Origin: DAITPV01 sp050692555
GTDB lineage: Bacteria > Actinomycetota > UBA4738 > CALAEC01
Length of the DNA stretch: 64,000 bases
Assembly (NCBI GenBank): GCA_050692555.1
Contig: JBOGVS010000008.1
Location: 13,637-77,636, forward strand
Reading direction: 5' to 3'
A program made the position numbers and the translations under genes. Below the pieces are notes generated by a model. That model was not told the origin of the DNA. It ran no database searches and was given only the letters and a program-made list of their open reading frames with translations. The stretch's first letter is position 1. Each line of letters opens with the position of its first letter. Shown here one piece after another: positions 34,789 through 43,633 of the stretch.

Positions 34789-37439
34789 GCGCCCAGCCGC
34801 CGCCTCAACGTGGCGAGCTGACGGCGCACCGAATCGGGTGACGGCCCCCCGGGGGTGGCTCGCGCTCCCAGGGGATCCTGGCTCCGGAACGTCTCCGTGG
34901 TGAGCCCCGGCGATAGCTCGCCGAGCTCCTCCGAGGTGGCCCGGTCGAGGGCTCGGCCGTCCGCCTCCAGCTTCCGGATCAGCGCCCCGACCCGGTGGTG
35001 GGCTTCCCGGAACGGTACGCCGTCGGCCACCAGGCGCTCGGCCAGGTCGGTGGCCAGCAGATCGCCCTCGTCGGCGGCCCGGCGCAGGCGCTCGGTGTCG
35101 AACGCCAGCGTCGCCACCATCCCTCGCACCGAATCGAGCGCGCCGGCCAGCGCGTCGTGTGCGTCGAACACCGGCGGTTTGTCCTCCTGGAGGTCGCGGT
35201 CGTAGGCCAGCGGGAGGCCCTTGAGCACGGTGGCAAGCGCCACAACGTCGCCCAGCACCCGGCCGGCCTGGGCCCGGGCCAGCTCGGCCACGTCCGGGTT
35301 CCGCTTGTGGGGCATCATGCTCGACCCGGTGGCGTAGGCGTCGGCGGGGCGGGCGAATCCGAACTCCTGCGAGCACCACAGCACCAGGTCCTCGGCCAGC
35401 CGGGAGACGTGCACGGCGGCCTGGAGGCACGCGGTCAGGAACTCCAGGGCGAAGTCGCGGTCGGCGGTGGCGTCGATCGAGTTGTCGAACGCGGCGCCGA
35501 AGCCCAGGTCCGACGCGGTCCCGGCCGGGTCGATCCCCAGCGACGAGCCGGCCACCGCCCCCGCGCCGAGGGGAGACACGTCCGCGACCCGCGCGGCCCG
35601 GTCCAGACGGTCGGCGTCACGAGCCAGCGGGAACGCATGGGCCAGGAGATGGTGGGCCAGGGTCACCGGCTGGGCCCGCTGAAGATGGGTGTAGCCGGGC
35701 ATCACGGTGTCGACGTGTTCCTCGGCCCGGTCGCCCAGGGTCAGGGCCAGCCCCCGGACCCGCTCGGCGAGGTCCCCGGACGCGTCCTTCACCCACAGTC
35801 GCAGGTCGGCGGCCACCAGGTCATTCCGGCTCCGGGCGGCGTGGACCCGAGCCCCCAGGTCGCCGAGCCGTTCCGTGAGGACCCGCTCCACTGCGGTGTG
35901 GACGTCCTCGTCGTCCTGGCGGAACGGAAAGGTCCCGGCGGCCGCCACCTCGGACAGCCGGTCGAGCTCCTCCACCAAACGATCGCGGCCTTCCGCGTCG
36001 AGGAGCCCGGCGCGGTGCAGGGCCCGGACGTGGGCCCCGGTGGATGCCAGATCCTGGGCCACCAGCCGCCGGTCGGCCTTCGAGCGAGTGAACGCCGCCG
36101 CCTCCGGGGCGGGTGCCTCGGTGAACCGGGCCGCCCACACCGGGGCCGGTGAGGCCGGTTCGCCGTTCGGTGCCGGCGCCGCGCCGGGACGGCGGTCCGC
36201 GGGACGGCTGGTGGCCGGCGGTGGTTGCGAGGGGGTATCGCCGGGAGCGGCTTCCGGGCGTCGCTCCGCCCACACCCGGAGCGGGAGCGACCACAGCGAC
36301 ACGAACCCGGAAGCCTGCCGGTGGTCGAACCGGTCGGCGGCGCGATCGTAGGTGGCCAGCGACAGGTCGTACAGCGCTGCCGGGCTCCGTCGCCCCACCA
36401 CCGTGCAGGCGCCCTTGTAGAACCGGAGCCGGACGTCGCCGGTCACCCGGTCCTGGGTGGAGGACATGAACGTCCGGAGGCTCTCGTGCAGCGGCCCGTA
36501 CCACTGGCCGTAGTAGCAGAGCTCGGCCCACCGGCGTTCGGTCGCCGCCTTCTCGTGGGCCAGGTCTCGTTCGAGCGTCAGGTCCTCCAGGTCGCGGTGG
36601 GCGGCGATGAGTGCGAGCGCTCCGGGGACCTCGTACAGCTCTCGCGACTTGATGCCCACCAGACGGTTCTCGATCATGTCCACCCGGCCGAACCCGTTGG
36701 CCCCGCCGATGGCGGTCAGCCGGCCCACCAGGTCGGGGAAGCCGAAGGGCTCGCCTTCCAGGGCCACCGGCCGCCCGGACTCGAACGTCACCGTGACCTC
36801 CACGGGGTACTCGGGCGCCTCCCGGGCATCGACGGTCAGCTCGAACGCGTCGGCCGGTGGCTCCGACCAGGGGTCCTCCAGCGGGCCGCACTCCACGGTG
36901 CGCCCCCACAGGTTCTCGTCGACCGAGTACGTCTTCGACTCCACGGCCACCGGGATCTCCCACTTCCGGGCTCGGGCCAGGGCCTCCTCCCGGGACAGCG
37001 CGGTCTCCCGGACGGGGGCCAGGACCCCGAGCTCCGGGGCCAGGGCGGCGAACGAGGTCTCGAACCGCACCTGGTCGTTGCCCTTGCCGGTGCAGCCGTG
37101 GGCCACCAGCCCGGCCCCCCGGTCCCGGGCCACCTCCACGACCCGGGCGGCGATGAGCGGACGGGCCAGGGCCGAGACCAGCGGGTACTTCCCCTCGTAC
37201 AGCGCGTTGGCCTGGAGGGCGGGGAGGCAGAAGGACTCGGCGAACTCCTCGCGGGCGTCGACGACCACCAGGTCGGCGCCGGCGGCCGCGGCCCGGGCCT
37301 CGACCTCGGCGCGATCGAAGGGCTGTCCCAGGTCCACGAACGCGGCAACCACCTCCAGGCCGCGCTCCTCGCGCAGCGTCCTGGCCGCCACCGAGGTGTC
37401 CAGGCCTCCGGAGTACGCCAGGACGGCGCGCTCGCTCAT
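34713..37439 (-). CDS. argGH: Fused argininosuccinate synthase-argininosuccinate lyase
   Basis: 908 residues, one continuous frame. Residues 1-395 are ArgG: the P-loop-like VLAYSGGLDTSVAARTL, HGCTGKGNDQVRFE and YEVPGALALIAAHRDLEDLT. Residues about 400-435 are a Pro/Ala-rich linker. Residues 436-895 are ArgH: DEDVHTAVERVLTERLGD, PGYTHLQRAQPVTLAHHLLA and the lyase signature GSSMMPHKRNPD. The protein would convert citrulline and aspartate to argininosuccinate, then to arginine and fumarate, completing the pathway. Both parts look complete. The ATG overlaps the argR stop (ATGA). Normally these are two genes, so the intermediate could be channelled between domains. Confidence 0.93.
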   Translation of the reverse strand: MSERAVLAYSGGLDTSVAARTLREERGLEVVAAFVDLGQPFDRAEVEARAAAAGADLVVVDAREEFAESFCLPALQANALYEGKYPLVSALARPLIAARVVEVARDRGAGLVAHGCTGKGNDQVRFETSFAALAPELGVLAPVRETALSREEALARARKWEIPVAVESKTYSVDENLWGRTVECGPLEDPWSEPPADAFELTVDAREAPEYPVEVTVTFESGRPVALEGEPFGFPDLVGRLTAIGGANGFGRVDMIENRLVGIKSRELYEVPGALALIAAHRDLEDLTLERDLAHEKAATERRWAELCYYGQWYGPLHESLRTFMSSTQDRVTGDVRLRFYKGACTVVGRRSPAALYDLSLATYDRAADRFDHRQASGFVSLWSLPLRVWAERRPEAAPGDTPSQPPPATSRPADRRPGAAPAPNGEPASPAPVWAARFTEAPAPEAAAFTRSKADRRLVAQDLASTGAHVRALHRAGLLDAEGRDRLVEELDRLSEVAAAGTFPFRQDDEDVHTAVERVLTERLGDLGARVHAARSRNDLVAADLRLWVKDASGDLAERVRGLALTLGDRAEEHVDTVMPGYTHLQRAQPVTLAHHLLAHAFPLARDADRLDRAARVADVSPLGAGAVAGSSLGIDPAGTASDLGFGAAFDNSIDATADRDFALEFLTACLQAAVHVSRLAEDLVLWCSQEFGFARPADAYATGSSMMPHKRNPDVAELARAQAGRVLGDVVALATVLKGLPLAYDRDLQEDKPPVFDAHDALAGALDSVRGMVATLAFDTERLRRAADEGDLLATDLAERLVADGVPFREAHHRVGALIRKLEADGRALDRATSEELGELSPGLTTETFRSQDPLGARATPGGPSPDSVRRQLATLRRRLGAQPAVRSAVNDVPAGNDVHLPSSNT

Positions 37440-37891
37440 GCCAGCCCCGCGGTGGCCCGCAGGCGGCGGGCGGTCCGGCGGGCGCTCACCTTTTCCCGGA
37501 GGACCACCAGGATGGTGTCGTCCCCCGCCACGGTGCCCAGCGCTTCGGTCAGCGCGGCGCGGTCCAGTCCGTCGGCCACCGCGTTGGCAGCGCCCGGCAG
37601 GGTCTTCACCACCAGCAGGTTCCCGGAGGACTCAACGTCCATCACGAACTCCCGGAGAAGGGCCTCCAGGGGGACGGCGGGGTAGGGCTCGCCGTTGCCC
37701 GCGGCGATGTAGCGCTGGCGGCCGTCGGGACCCCGCACCCGGACCAGGCCCAGCTCCTCGAGGTCGCGGGAGATGGTCGATTGCGTGGCGGGGTGGCCCA
37801 GCCTGGACAGGCGGGTGCGGATCTGCTCCTGGCTCCCGAGCGGCTCGCGTCGGATCAGCTCGAGCAGGGCCTGCTGGCGCTGGCGCTTCAC
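37436..37891 (-). CDS. argR: Arginine repressor ArgR
   Basis: 151 residues. N-terminal winged helix (about 1-70): LLELIRREPLGSQEQIRTRL, GHPATQSTISRDLEELGLVR with the S-R-D-L-E-E-L-G signature. The C-terminal arginine-binding, hexamer-forming domain (about 80-150) has SSGNLLVVKTLPGAANAVAD and VAGDDTILVVLR, including the conserved G-D-D/D-T-I. Start GTG 37891 has GGAGGGAG upstream and overlaps the argD stop. It should repress the operon through the ARG boxes at 42172-42208. Confidence 0.94.
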   Translation of the reverse strand: MKRQRQQALLELIRREPLGSQEQIRTRLSRLGHPATQSTISRDLEELGLVRVRGPDGRQRYIAAGNGEPYPAVPLEALLREFVMDVESSGNLLVVKTLPGAANAVADGLDRAALTEALGTVAGDDTILVVLREKVSARRTARRLRATAGLA

Positions 37892-39060
37892 GCCGCTCCC
37901 TCCGCCGTGGGGGCTCCTGCGGCAACCACTGCTGCGAAGGCCTCGACGAACGCGTCCACCGAGGCCCGATCGACGGTCAGCGGCGGGGTCACCCGGACCG
38001 CGCCGGGCCCCGCCACCGTGGCCAGGCATCCGCGGTCGATCAGCCCGCGGACCGCCGCCTGTGGATCCGGCACCGGGACCCCGACCAGGAGCCCCGGGCC
38101 TCGCGGCGAGCCGGGGAGGCCCGCGTCGGCCAGGGCCTCGGCTAGCCCCCGACGGAGTCGTTCACCCTGCACCCGGGCGTTCCGGAGCAGGTCCTCCTCC
38201 TCGATCACCTGGAGGACCGCCAGGGCCCCGGCACAGGGGACCGGTCCGCCGCCGAACGTGGAGGCGTGCTCACCGGGGCCGAGGGCCAGTCCCTCCCGGG
38301 CCACGGTGGCTCCGATCGGCAGCCCTCCGGCCAGGCCCTTGGCCAGGGTGAACACGTCCGGCGTCACGCCCAGCCCGTGGTAGGCGAACCAGGACCCGCA
38401 CCGGCCCGCGCCGGTCTGGATCTCGTCGAACACCAGGAGCGCCTCGCGCTCGTCGCACAGGCTCCGAACCGCTTGAAGGTAGGAGGGATCCAGCGGCACC
38501 ACCCCGCCCTCGCCCAGCACCGGCTCCATGAGAACGGCTGCGGTCTTGTCGTCCACCGCGGCGGCCAGCGAGTCCAGGTCGCCGGGCGGCACGTGGAAGA
38601 ACCCCTCGGGCAGGGGGAGGAACGGCTTGCCCTTGTCCGGCTGACCGGTGGCCGCCATGGTGGCGAAGGTGCGGCCATGGAACGAGCCCTCCAGGGCCAC
38701 GACCTTGGTCCGCCCCCGTTGGCGACCCACTCGCCGGGCCACCTTCAGCGCACCCTCGTTGGCCTCCGCACCGGAGTTCGACAGGAACACGGTGGGACCG
38801 GGAAGACCGGACAGCCCGGCGAGCTTCTCGGCCAGCCGTTCCTGGGGGTCGGTGTGGAACAGGTTGCTGACGTGGGTCAACCGGTCGAGCTGGGCCGTGA
38901 CCGCTGCCACCCACACCGGATGGCCGTGCCCGATGGGGACGGCGGCGATCCCTCCGGCGAAGTCCAGGTAGGAACGGCCGGCGTCGTCCCACACCCGGAG
39001 GCCCCGGCCGCGAACCAGCCGGAGGGGGAATCGCGTGTACGTGGGCATCAGGGCGCTCAC
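37888..39060 (-). CDS. argD: Acetylornithine aminotransferase
   Basis: 390 residues, class III PLP aminotransferase. It makes N-acetylornithine from the semialdehyde using glutamate. Motifs: YLDFAGGIAAVPIGHGHP, FLSNSGAEANEGALKVARRV, EGSFHGRTFATMAATGQPDK, LVFDEIQTGAGRCGSWFAY and the PLP lysine in FTLAKGLAGGLPIGA. The GTG start overlaps the argB stop (GTGA), one of four such couplings in this operon. Confidence 0.93.
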   Translation of the reverse strand: MSALMPTYTRFPLRLVRGRGLRVWDDAGRSYLDFAGGIAAVPIGHGHPVWVAAVTAQLDRLTHVSNLFHTDPQERLAEKLAGLSGLPGPTVFLSNSGAEANEGALKVARRVGRQRGRTKVVALEGSFHGRTFATMAATGQPDKGKPFLPLPEGFFHVPPGDLDSLAAAVDDKTAAVLMEPVLGEGGVVPLDPSYLQAVRSLCDEREALLVFDEIQTGAGRCGSWFAYHGLGVTPDVFTLAKGLAGGLPIGATVAREGLALGPGEHASTFGGGPVPCAGALAVLQVIEEEDLLRNARVQGERLRRGLAEALADAGLPGSPRGPGLLVGVPVPDPQAAVRGLIDRGCLATVAGPGAVRVTPPLTVDRASVDAFVEAFAAVVAAGAPTAEGAA

Positions 39061-39935
39061 GAGTCGTCCTCCCTGGTCAGCATGGTGCCCAGGCCTTCCG
39101 GGGTGAACAGCTCGAGGATCAACGCGTGCTCCACCCGCCCGTCGATGATGTGGGCCCGCTCCACGCCGCCGCGCAGCGCGGCCACGGCTGCCTCGAGCTT
39201 CGGGAGCATGCCGCCCGTCACGACGCCGGACCGAATCAGCATCTCGGCGTGGTCGACGGACAGCTCGGATACCAGCTCCTCGTCCTGGATGACCCCGGAG
39301 ACGTCGGTGAGGAGCACCAGCTTGGCGGCGCCCATGGCGGACGCCACCGCCGCTGAAGCCGGATCGGCGTTCACGTTGTAGGACTGTCCCTTCCGATCGG
39401 TGGCCGTGGTGGCGATCACCGGCACCGCCGTGGGCATCAGGCCCTCGAGGAGATCGGCGTTGACCGAGGTGATCTCCCCGACCAGACCGAGATCGGGGCC
39501 GCCGCGCTTTCGGGCCAGGAGGAGGTCGCCGTCGTCGCCGCACAGACCCACGGCGGGGACGCCGCCGCGGTTGATCCGGCCCACCAGGTCCTTGTTCAGC
39601 TTGCCGACCAGGACCATCTTGGCGATCTCCAGGGTCTGGGCGTCGGTGACCCGCTGCCCGTCGTGGAACCGAGGCTGGAGTCCCAGACGTTCGGACATCT
39701 CGGAGATCTGCGGACCCCCGCCGTGAACGATCACCGGCCGCACGCCGACCATTCGAAGCAGCGCCACGTCCTCGGCGAACCGGTCGAGCAGCCTGGGCTC
39801 GGCCATGGCCGGGCCGCCGAGCTTCACCACCACCACCCGGCCGAAGTGCTCCTGCATGTACGGGAGGGCTTCGAGGAGGACCCGGGCCTTGGCCAGCGTG
39901 CGCTGGCGGACCCCGGTGTCGGCGACCACGGTCAC
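39057..39935 (-). CDS. argB: Acetylglutamate kinase
   Basis: 292 residues of the amino acid kinase fold. It phosphorylates N-acetylglutamate. Motifs: VVVVKLGGPAMAEP, PVIVHGGGPQISEMSERLGL, the RVTDAQTLEIAKMVLVGKLN helix and INRGGVPAVGLCGDDG. An N-terminal helix of about 20 residues (VRQRTLAKARVLLEALPYMQ) precedes the fold, as in arginine-sensitive hexameric forms, so feedback control by arginine is likely. The start GTG 39935 overlaps the argJ stop. Confidence 0.93.
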   Translation of the reverse strand: MTVVADTGVRQRTLAKARVLLEALPYMQEHFGRVVVVKLGGPAMAEPRLLDRFAEDVALLRMVGVRPVIVHGGGPQISEMSERLGLQPRFHDGQRVTDAQTLEIAKMVLVGKLNKDLVGRINRGGVPAVGLCGDDGDLLLARKRGGPDLGLVGEITSVNADLLEGLMPTAVPVIATTATDRKGQSYNVNADPASAAVASAMGAAKLVLLTDVSGVIQDEELVSELSVDHAEMLIRSGVVTGGMLPKLEAAVAALRGGVERAHIIDGRVEHALILELFTPEGLGTMLTREDDS

Positions 39936-41113
39936 GTTCGGTACTCCGCGTTGATCCGCACGTACTCGTAGCCCAGGTCGCACCCGAACACCGTGGCGGA
40001 TCCCCGGCCGCTTCCCACCGAAACGGTGAGCACCACCTCCGGTTCCTTCATCGCCGCGGCCACGGTGTCGCTCGGCTCCAGGACCTGGCCGGAGGCGATG
40101 AGCGGCACACCGTCGAGCCGAACGTCGAGCGCCGCGGGGTCCAGTTCGACGCCCGCGTCGCCCACGGCCTGGAGGATCCGGCCGGCGTTGGGGTCGGCCC
40201 CGAACAGCGCCGTCTTGACCAGCGGGGAGCCCGCCACCGCCAGCCCCATATCGCGAGCCTCCTCTGCGGTTGCGGCTCCCTCGACCTGGACCACCAGCGT
40301 GGTGGAGGCCCCCTCGGCCTCGGCGGCGGTGCGACGGACCAGGGCCGTGGTCACGTCCTCGATTGCCTCGGCGAGGTCCTCGAGGCCCGGGTCCTCCGAG
40401 CCCAGGGGCTCACCGCCGGCAGCCCCGGTGGCCAGGAGCAGAACGGTGTCGTTGGTGCTCTGGCACCCGTCGACCACCATCCCGTTCCAACCGGGCACCA
40501 CCCGCTCGGCAACGATCTCCTTCAGGGCCTGGGCGGTGGCCGGGGCGTCCGTGGTGATGAACGCCAGGAGCGTGCCCAGCGGGGCGAGCCGGGGAGCGAT
40601 CATCCCGGCGCCCTTGGCGCACCCGCCGACCCGGTACGGCCCCGCGTCCGCGGTGGCCTCCTTGGGGCCTCGATCGGTGGTCAGGATCGACTCGGCGAAC
40701 GCGGTTCCCCCGGCGGGATCCAGAAGGCCAGCCGCGGAGGGCAGCCCGGTCTCGATCCGATCCACGGGCACCCGAGGCCCGATCACCCCGGTGGAGCAGA
40801 CCAGCACCTCGGTGGGGTCGCATGCCAGCGTCAGGCCGGCCAGCCGGGCCATGGTCCGGGCGTCCTCGAGCCCCTCCGGTCCGGTGCCGGCGTTGGCCTG
40901 GCCCGAGTTCACCACCACTGCAGTGACGCGGCCGGAGGCCAGGTGAGCGCGGCTCAGGATCACCGGAGCGGCGGGGAACGAGTTGGTGGTGAACGCTCCG
41001 GCCGTGGCGGCGCCGTGGTCGGCCACCAGGAGCCCCAGGTCCGGGCGCCCGCTGGCCTTGAGACCCGCGGTGACCCCGGCGGCCCGGAATCCTCGGGGAT
41101 AGGTCACGCTCAC
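39932..41113 (-). CDS. argJ: Glutamate N-acetyltransferase/amino-acid acetyltransferase ArgJ
   Basis: 393 residues. ArgJ recycles the acetyl group from N-acetylornithine to glutamate, making a separate deacetylase unnecessary. The precursor is cut before a Thr nucleophile, here in GGCAKGAGMIAPRLAPLGTL, where the site reads G-T in place of the common A-T and the preceding loop is two residues longer. Other stretches: SGQANAGTGPEGLEDARTMA, VLVCSTGVIGPRVPVDRIE, VDGCQSTNDTVLLLATG and DPNAGRILQAVGDAG. GTG 41113 overlaps the argC stop. The upstream extension of the frame is antisense noise and is not included. Confidence 0.92.
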   Translation of the reverse strand: MSVTYPRGFRAAGVTAGLKASGRPDLGLLVADHGAATAGAFTTNSFPAAPVILSRAHLASGRVTAVVVNSGQANAGTGPEGLEDARTMARLAGLTLACDPTEVLVCSTGVIGPRVPVDRIETGLPSAAGLLDPAGGTAFAESILTTDRGPKEATADAGPYRVGGCAKGAGMIAPRLAPLGTLLAFITTDAPATAQALKEIVAERVVPGWNGMVVDGCQSTNDTVLLLATGAAGGEPLGSEDPGLEDLAEAIEDVTTALVRRTAAEAEGASTTLVVQVEGAATAEEARDMGLAVAGSPLVKTALFGADPNAGRILQAVGDAGVELDPAALDVRLDGVPLIASGQVLEPSDTVAAAMKEPEVVLTVSVGSGRGSATVFGCDLGYEYVRINAEYRT

Positions 41114-42150
41114 GGGTACAGCCCCACCACCGGGAGCCCGGTGGCCTCGCCCAGCCCGAACATCAGGTTCAGGTTCTGTACGGCCTGCCCGGCGGCTCCC
41201 TTCACCAGGTTGTCGACCGCGCCGACCAGGATGGCGGTCCCCGTCCGCCGGTCGATCGCGGCGCCCACCTCGCACACGTTGGCCCCGGTGACCCGCTTGG
41301 GATCGGGGAGATGCCCCGGCGGCAGCGCTCGCACGAACGGCGTGTCGGCGTAGGCCTCGGCCAGGACCGCGGACAGATCCGACGATTCCACGCCGTCCGC
41401 CACCGCGGCGTAGCCGGTCACCAGTACGCCTCGCACCGCGGGGACCAGATGGGGGACCAGGGTGATGGACACGGGCGTCCCACCCACACGTTCCAGGGCC
41501 TGCTCGATCTCCGGGGTGTGCTGATGCCGGCCCACCCGATACGGACGGATGCTGCCCTCGGTCCGGGCGTGGTGCACGGTGTCCGTTGGCGCGGCTCCGG
41601 CCCCCGAGACCCCCGACTTGGCATCGACCACGATCGGGCCCCCCCGAAGCAGTCCGGCCCGGAGCGGTGGGACCAGAGCCAGGAGCGCGGCGGTGGGGTA
41701 GCAACCGGGGTTGGCCACCAGGTCCGCTCCCTCGATCTCGGTGCGGAACAGCTCGGGGAGGCCGTACGCGGCCTTCCCCAGCCATGCTGGGGTGGGATGG
41801 GTGAACCCGTACCACTCCGGGTACGCCTCGGCCGGGAGGCGGAAGTCGCCCGACAGGTCCACCACCCGGAGCCCCGCCTCCACCAGCGACGGAGCCACCG
41901 CCGCGCTTCGTCCGTGGGGCAGGGCCAGGAAGGCAGCGTCCGCCCGGCCGGCCACCTCGGCGTCGAGACGCTCCAGAGTCAGATCCCCGAGCGATTCGAG
42001 GTGCGGGTGGACGGCGGTGAGCGGCCGCCCGGCGTTCTCGTCGGCGCCCACGGCGGCCACGGTGAGCTTTGGGTGCGCGGCGACCAGACGCAACAGCTCT
42101 GCCCCGGAGAATCCGGAGGCTCCGAGCACGGCGACGCGAATAGCATCCAT
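41110..42150 (-). CDS. argC: N-acetyl-gamma-glutamyl-phosphate reductase
   Basis: 346 residues. NADPH-binding N-terminus IRVAVLGASGFSGAELLRLV, catalytic Cys in LVANPGCYPTAALLALVPPL, and SLVPHLVPAVRG followed by a conserved His-rich HQHTPEIEQAL. First gene of the arginine operon argC-J-B-D-R-GH. The start ATG 42150 is set by GAAGGAGA nine bases upstream; an in-frame ATG at 42177 lies inside the ARG box. It is divergent from lysA with only 51 bp between starts. Confidence 0.94.
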   Translation of the reverse strand: MDAIRVAVLGASGFSGAELLRLVAAHPKLTVAAVGADENAGRPLTAVHPHLESLGDLTLERLDAEVAGRADAAFLALPHGRSAAVAPSLVEAGLRVVDLSGDFRLPAEAYPEWYGFTHPTPAWLGKAAYGLPELFRTEIEGADLVANPGCYPTAALLALVPPLRAGLLRGGPIVVDAKSGVSGAGAAPTDTVHHARTEGSIRPYRVGRHQHTPEIEQALERVGGTPVSITLVPHLVPAVRGVLVTGYAAVADGVESSDLSAVLAEAYADTPFVRALPPGHLPDPKRVTGANVCEVGAAIDRRTGTAILVGAVDNLVKGAAGQAVQNLNLMFGLGEATGLPVVGLYP

Positions 42151-42171
42151 GGGTGGCAGGTCTCCTTCAGC

Positions 42172-42208
42172 TTGCATAATGATGCCTTTCTCCGAATAAT
42201 CATGCAAC
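42172..42208. promoter_or_regulatory. Two ARG boxes (ArgR operator) between argC and lysA
   Basis: Box 1, TTGCATAATGATGCC (42172-42186), has the TGCAT-N4-ATGC form of high-GC ARG boxes. Box 2, GAATAATCATGCAAC (42194-42208), read on the minus strand is TGCAT-N4-ATTC. They sit in opposite orientation 22 bp apart and cover both starts; box 2 includes the lysA ATG. argR is in the adjacent operon. Confidence 0.65.
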
Positions 42209-43491
42209 CCGTGACTCCCTGGTCCTCGAACGCCTCGTTCGGCCCGGACGGCCTGTCGGTCGCCGGCCTCGCTGCCACTCGTCTGGCCGAGGAGTTCGGG
42301 ACGCCGCTCGTGGTGGTGGACGAGGACCACCTTCGAGCTCGATGTCGCTCGTTCACCGGCCCGTTCCCTCGAGTCCTGTGGGCGGTGAAGGCGTTCCCCC
42401 TGCGGGCCCTGATCCGGATCGCCCTGGAAGAGGGACTGGGGTTGCTCGCGGCCACCGGTGGAGAGGTCGACGCCTGCCTGCGGGCCGGAGCGCCAGGCGG
42501 ATCGATCGTCTTCCACGGCAACAACAAGCTGGACGCCGAGATCGAGGAGGCCGTCCGGGCCCGGGTGGGGGATCTCATCGTGGACAATGCGGAGGAGCTG
42601 CGGCGGATCGCCGATCGGGCGGAGATCGCCGGGATCGCCCAGGCGGTGCTCCTGCGGGTGGCCCCCGGGGTGGACGTCGACGCTCACGAGTTCGTGAAGA
42701 CCGGTGCCCCCGACACCAAGTTCGGGGTCCCCATCGCCGAGGGGATGGCTCTGGCGGCGCTCCGGCGGGCGCTCGAGATGGACGATCTGGAGGTTCGGGG
42801 GATCCACCTGCACGTGGGATCCCAGCTCCTCGATGCCCGGCCCTACGGGGCCGCGCTGGACGTGGCCCTCGACTTCCTCGCCGAAGCCAGGGATGCGACG
42901 GGGTATGAGGCCCGGGTCCTGGACCTCGGGGGCGGCATGGGGACCGCCTACACGGACGAGGATCCCCTGCCACCGGAAGCGCTCGGCCGCGATCTGCAAT
43001 CCCGGCTGGACAAGGGCTGCGCGGACCGGGGCCTGTCGGTCCCCGAGCTGGTGGTGGAGCCGGGCCGGGCCGTGACCTCGGGCGCGGCGTTGACGCTGTA
43101 CCGGGTGGGCACGATCAAGGACGTCCCGGACGTGCGGACCTTCGTGGCGGTCGACGGAGGGATGTCGGACAACATCCGCCCGGCGCTGTACGGAGCGCGG
43201 TACACCCTGGCCCTGGCGTCGCGAGCCGGCGCCGCCGGTCCTCGGCGGGTCACCGTGGTGGGCCGGCACTGCGAGTCCGGAGACGTGCTGGCCCGGGATG
43301 TCGACCTTCCAGCGGACCTGAGCCCGGGCGATCTGCTTGCGGTGGCCTCCACCGGCGCTTACGAGTACGCCATGGCCAGCACGTACAACCGCGTGGGCCG
43401 GCCCGCTGTCGTCCTGGTCTCGGCGGGCCACGCTCGGTTGATCGCCCGCCGCGAGGGGTACGACGACCTGGCCCGGCTGGACGTCGAGTGA
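42202..43491 (+). CDS. lysA: Diaminopimelate decarboxylase
   Basis: 429 residues, fold-type III PLP enzyme. It makes L-lysine from meso-diaminopimelate. Motifs: the PLP lysine in VLWAVKAFPLRALI, VFHGNNKLDAEIEEA, GIHLHVGSQLLDA, VLDLGGGMGTAY, EPGRAVTSGAALTLYRVG, and the active-site CESGD in VGRHCESGDVLARDV. Start ATG 42202 has no clear ribosome site and lies within ARG box 2, so lysine synthesis may be repressed with arginine synthesis. Upstream extension of the frame overlaps argC on the other strand and is excluded. Confidence 0.92.
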   Translation: MQPVTPWSSNASFGPDGLSVAGLAATRLAEEFGTPLVVVDEDHLRARCRSFTGPFPRVLWAVKAFPLRALIRIALEEGLGLLAATGGEVDACLRAGAPGGSIVFHGNNKLDAEIEEAVRARVGDLIVDNAEELRRIADRAEIAGIAQAVLLRVAPGVDVDAHEFVKTGAPDTKFGVPIAEGMALAALRRALEMDDLEVRGIHLHVGSQLLDARPYGAALDVALDFLAEARDATGYEARVLDLGGGMGTAYTDEDPLPPEALGRDLQSRLDKGCADRGLSVPELVVEPGRAVTSGAALTLYRVGTIKDVPDVRTFVAVDGGMSDNIRPALYGARYTLALASRAGAAGPRRVTVVGRHCESGDVLARDVDLPADLSPGDLLAVASTGAYEYAMASTYNRVGRPAVVLVSAGHARLIARREGYDDLARLDVE

Positions 43492-43501
43492 CGCATTCCG
43501 C

Positions 43502-43530
43502 TTGACAGAGCGAGCCCGACTCCGTATCGT
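43502..43530 (+). promoter_or_regulatory. trp operon promoter
   Basis: TTGACA (43502-43507) and TATCGT (43525-43530) are separated by 17 bp. The expected start of transcription near 43537 is four bases before the leader peptide ATG, as in other attenuated trp operons of Actinomycetota. Confidence 0.75.
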
Positions 43531-43540
43531 CGCCGGCACG

Positions 43541-43609
43541 ATGACGACCGTGTCGCGCACCTGGTGGTGGACCTGGCCTCGGGTGGGGCGGCTGCGTCGC
43601 GCGTCCTGA
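43541..43609 (+). CDS. trpL: trp leader peptide
   Basis: A 22-codon frame encoding MTTVSRTWWWTWPRVGRLRR then AS and TGA. It holds four Trp codons in a five-codon span (43562-43576), far above chance, in a genome region where Trp is rare. It lies directly downstream of the promoter and 24 bp before a terminator hairpin. When charged tRNA-Trp is scarce the ribosome should stall here and prevent the terminator from forming. No strong ribosome site precedes the ATG; a nearly leaderless start is plausible. Confidence 0.88.
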   Translation: MTTVSRTWWWTWPRVGRLRRAS

Positions 43610-43633
43610 GCTAGGACCCCGCACCACTCGAGG

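Noticed and set aside
42202..42204. lysA start much further upstream in the long open frame from 41311
   Set aside because: That region is antisense to argC; homology begins right after the ATG at 42202.
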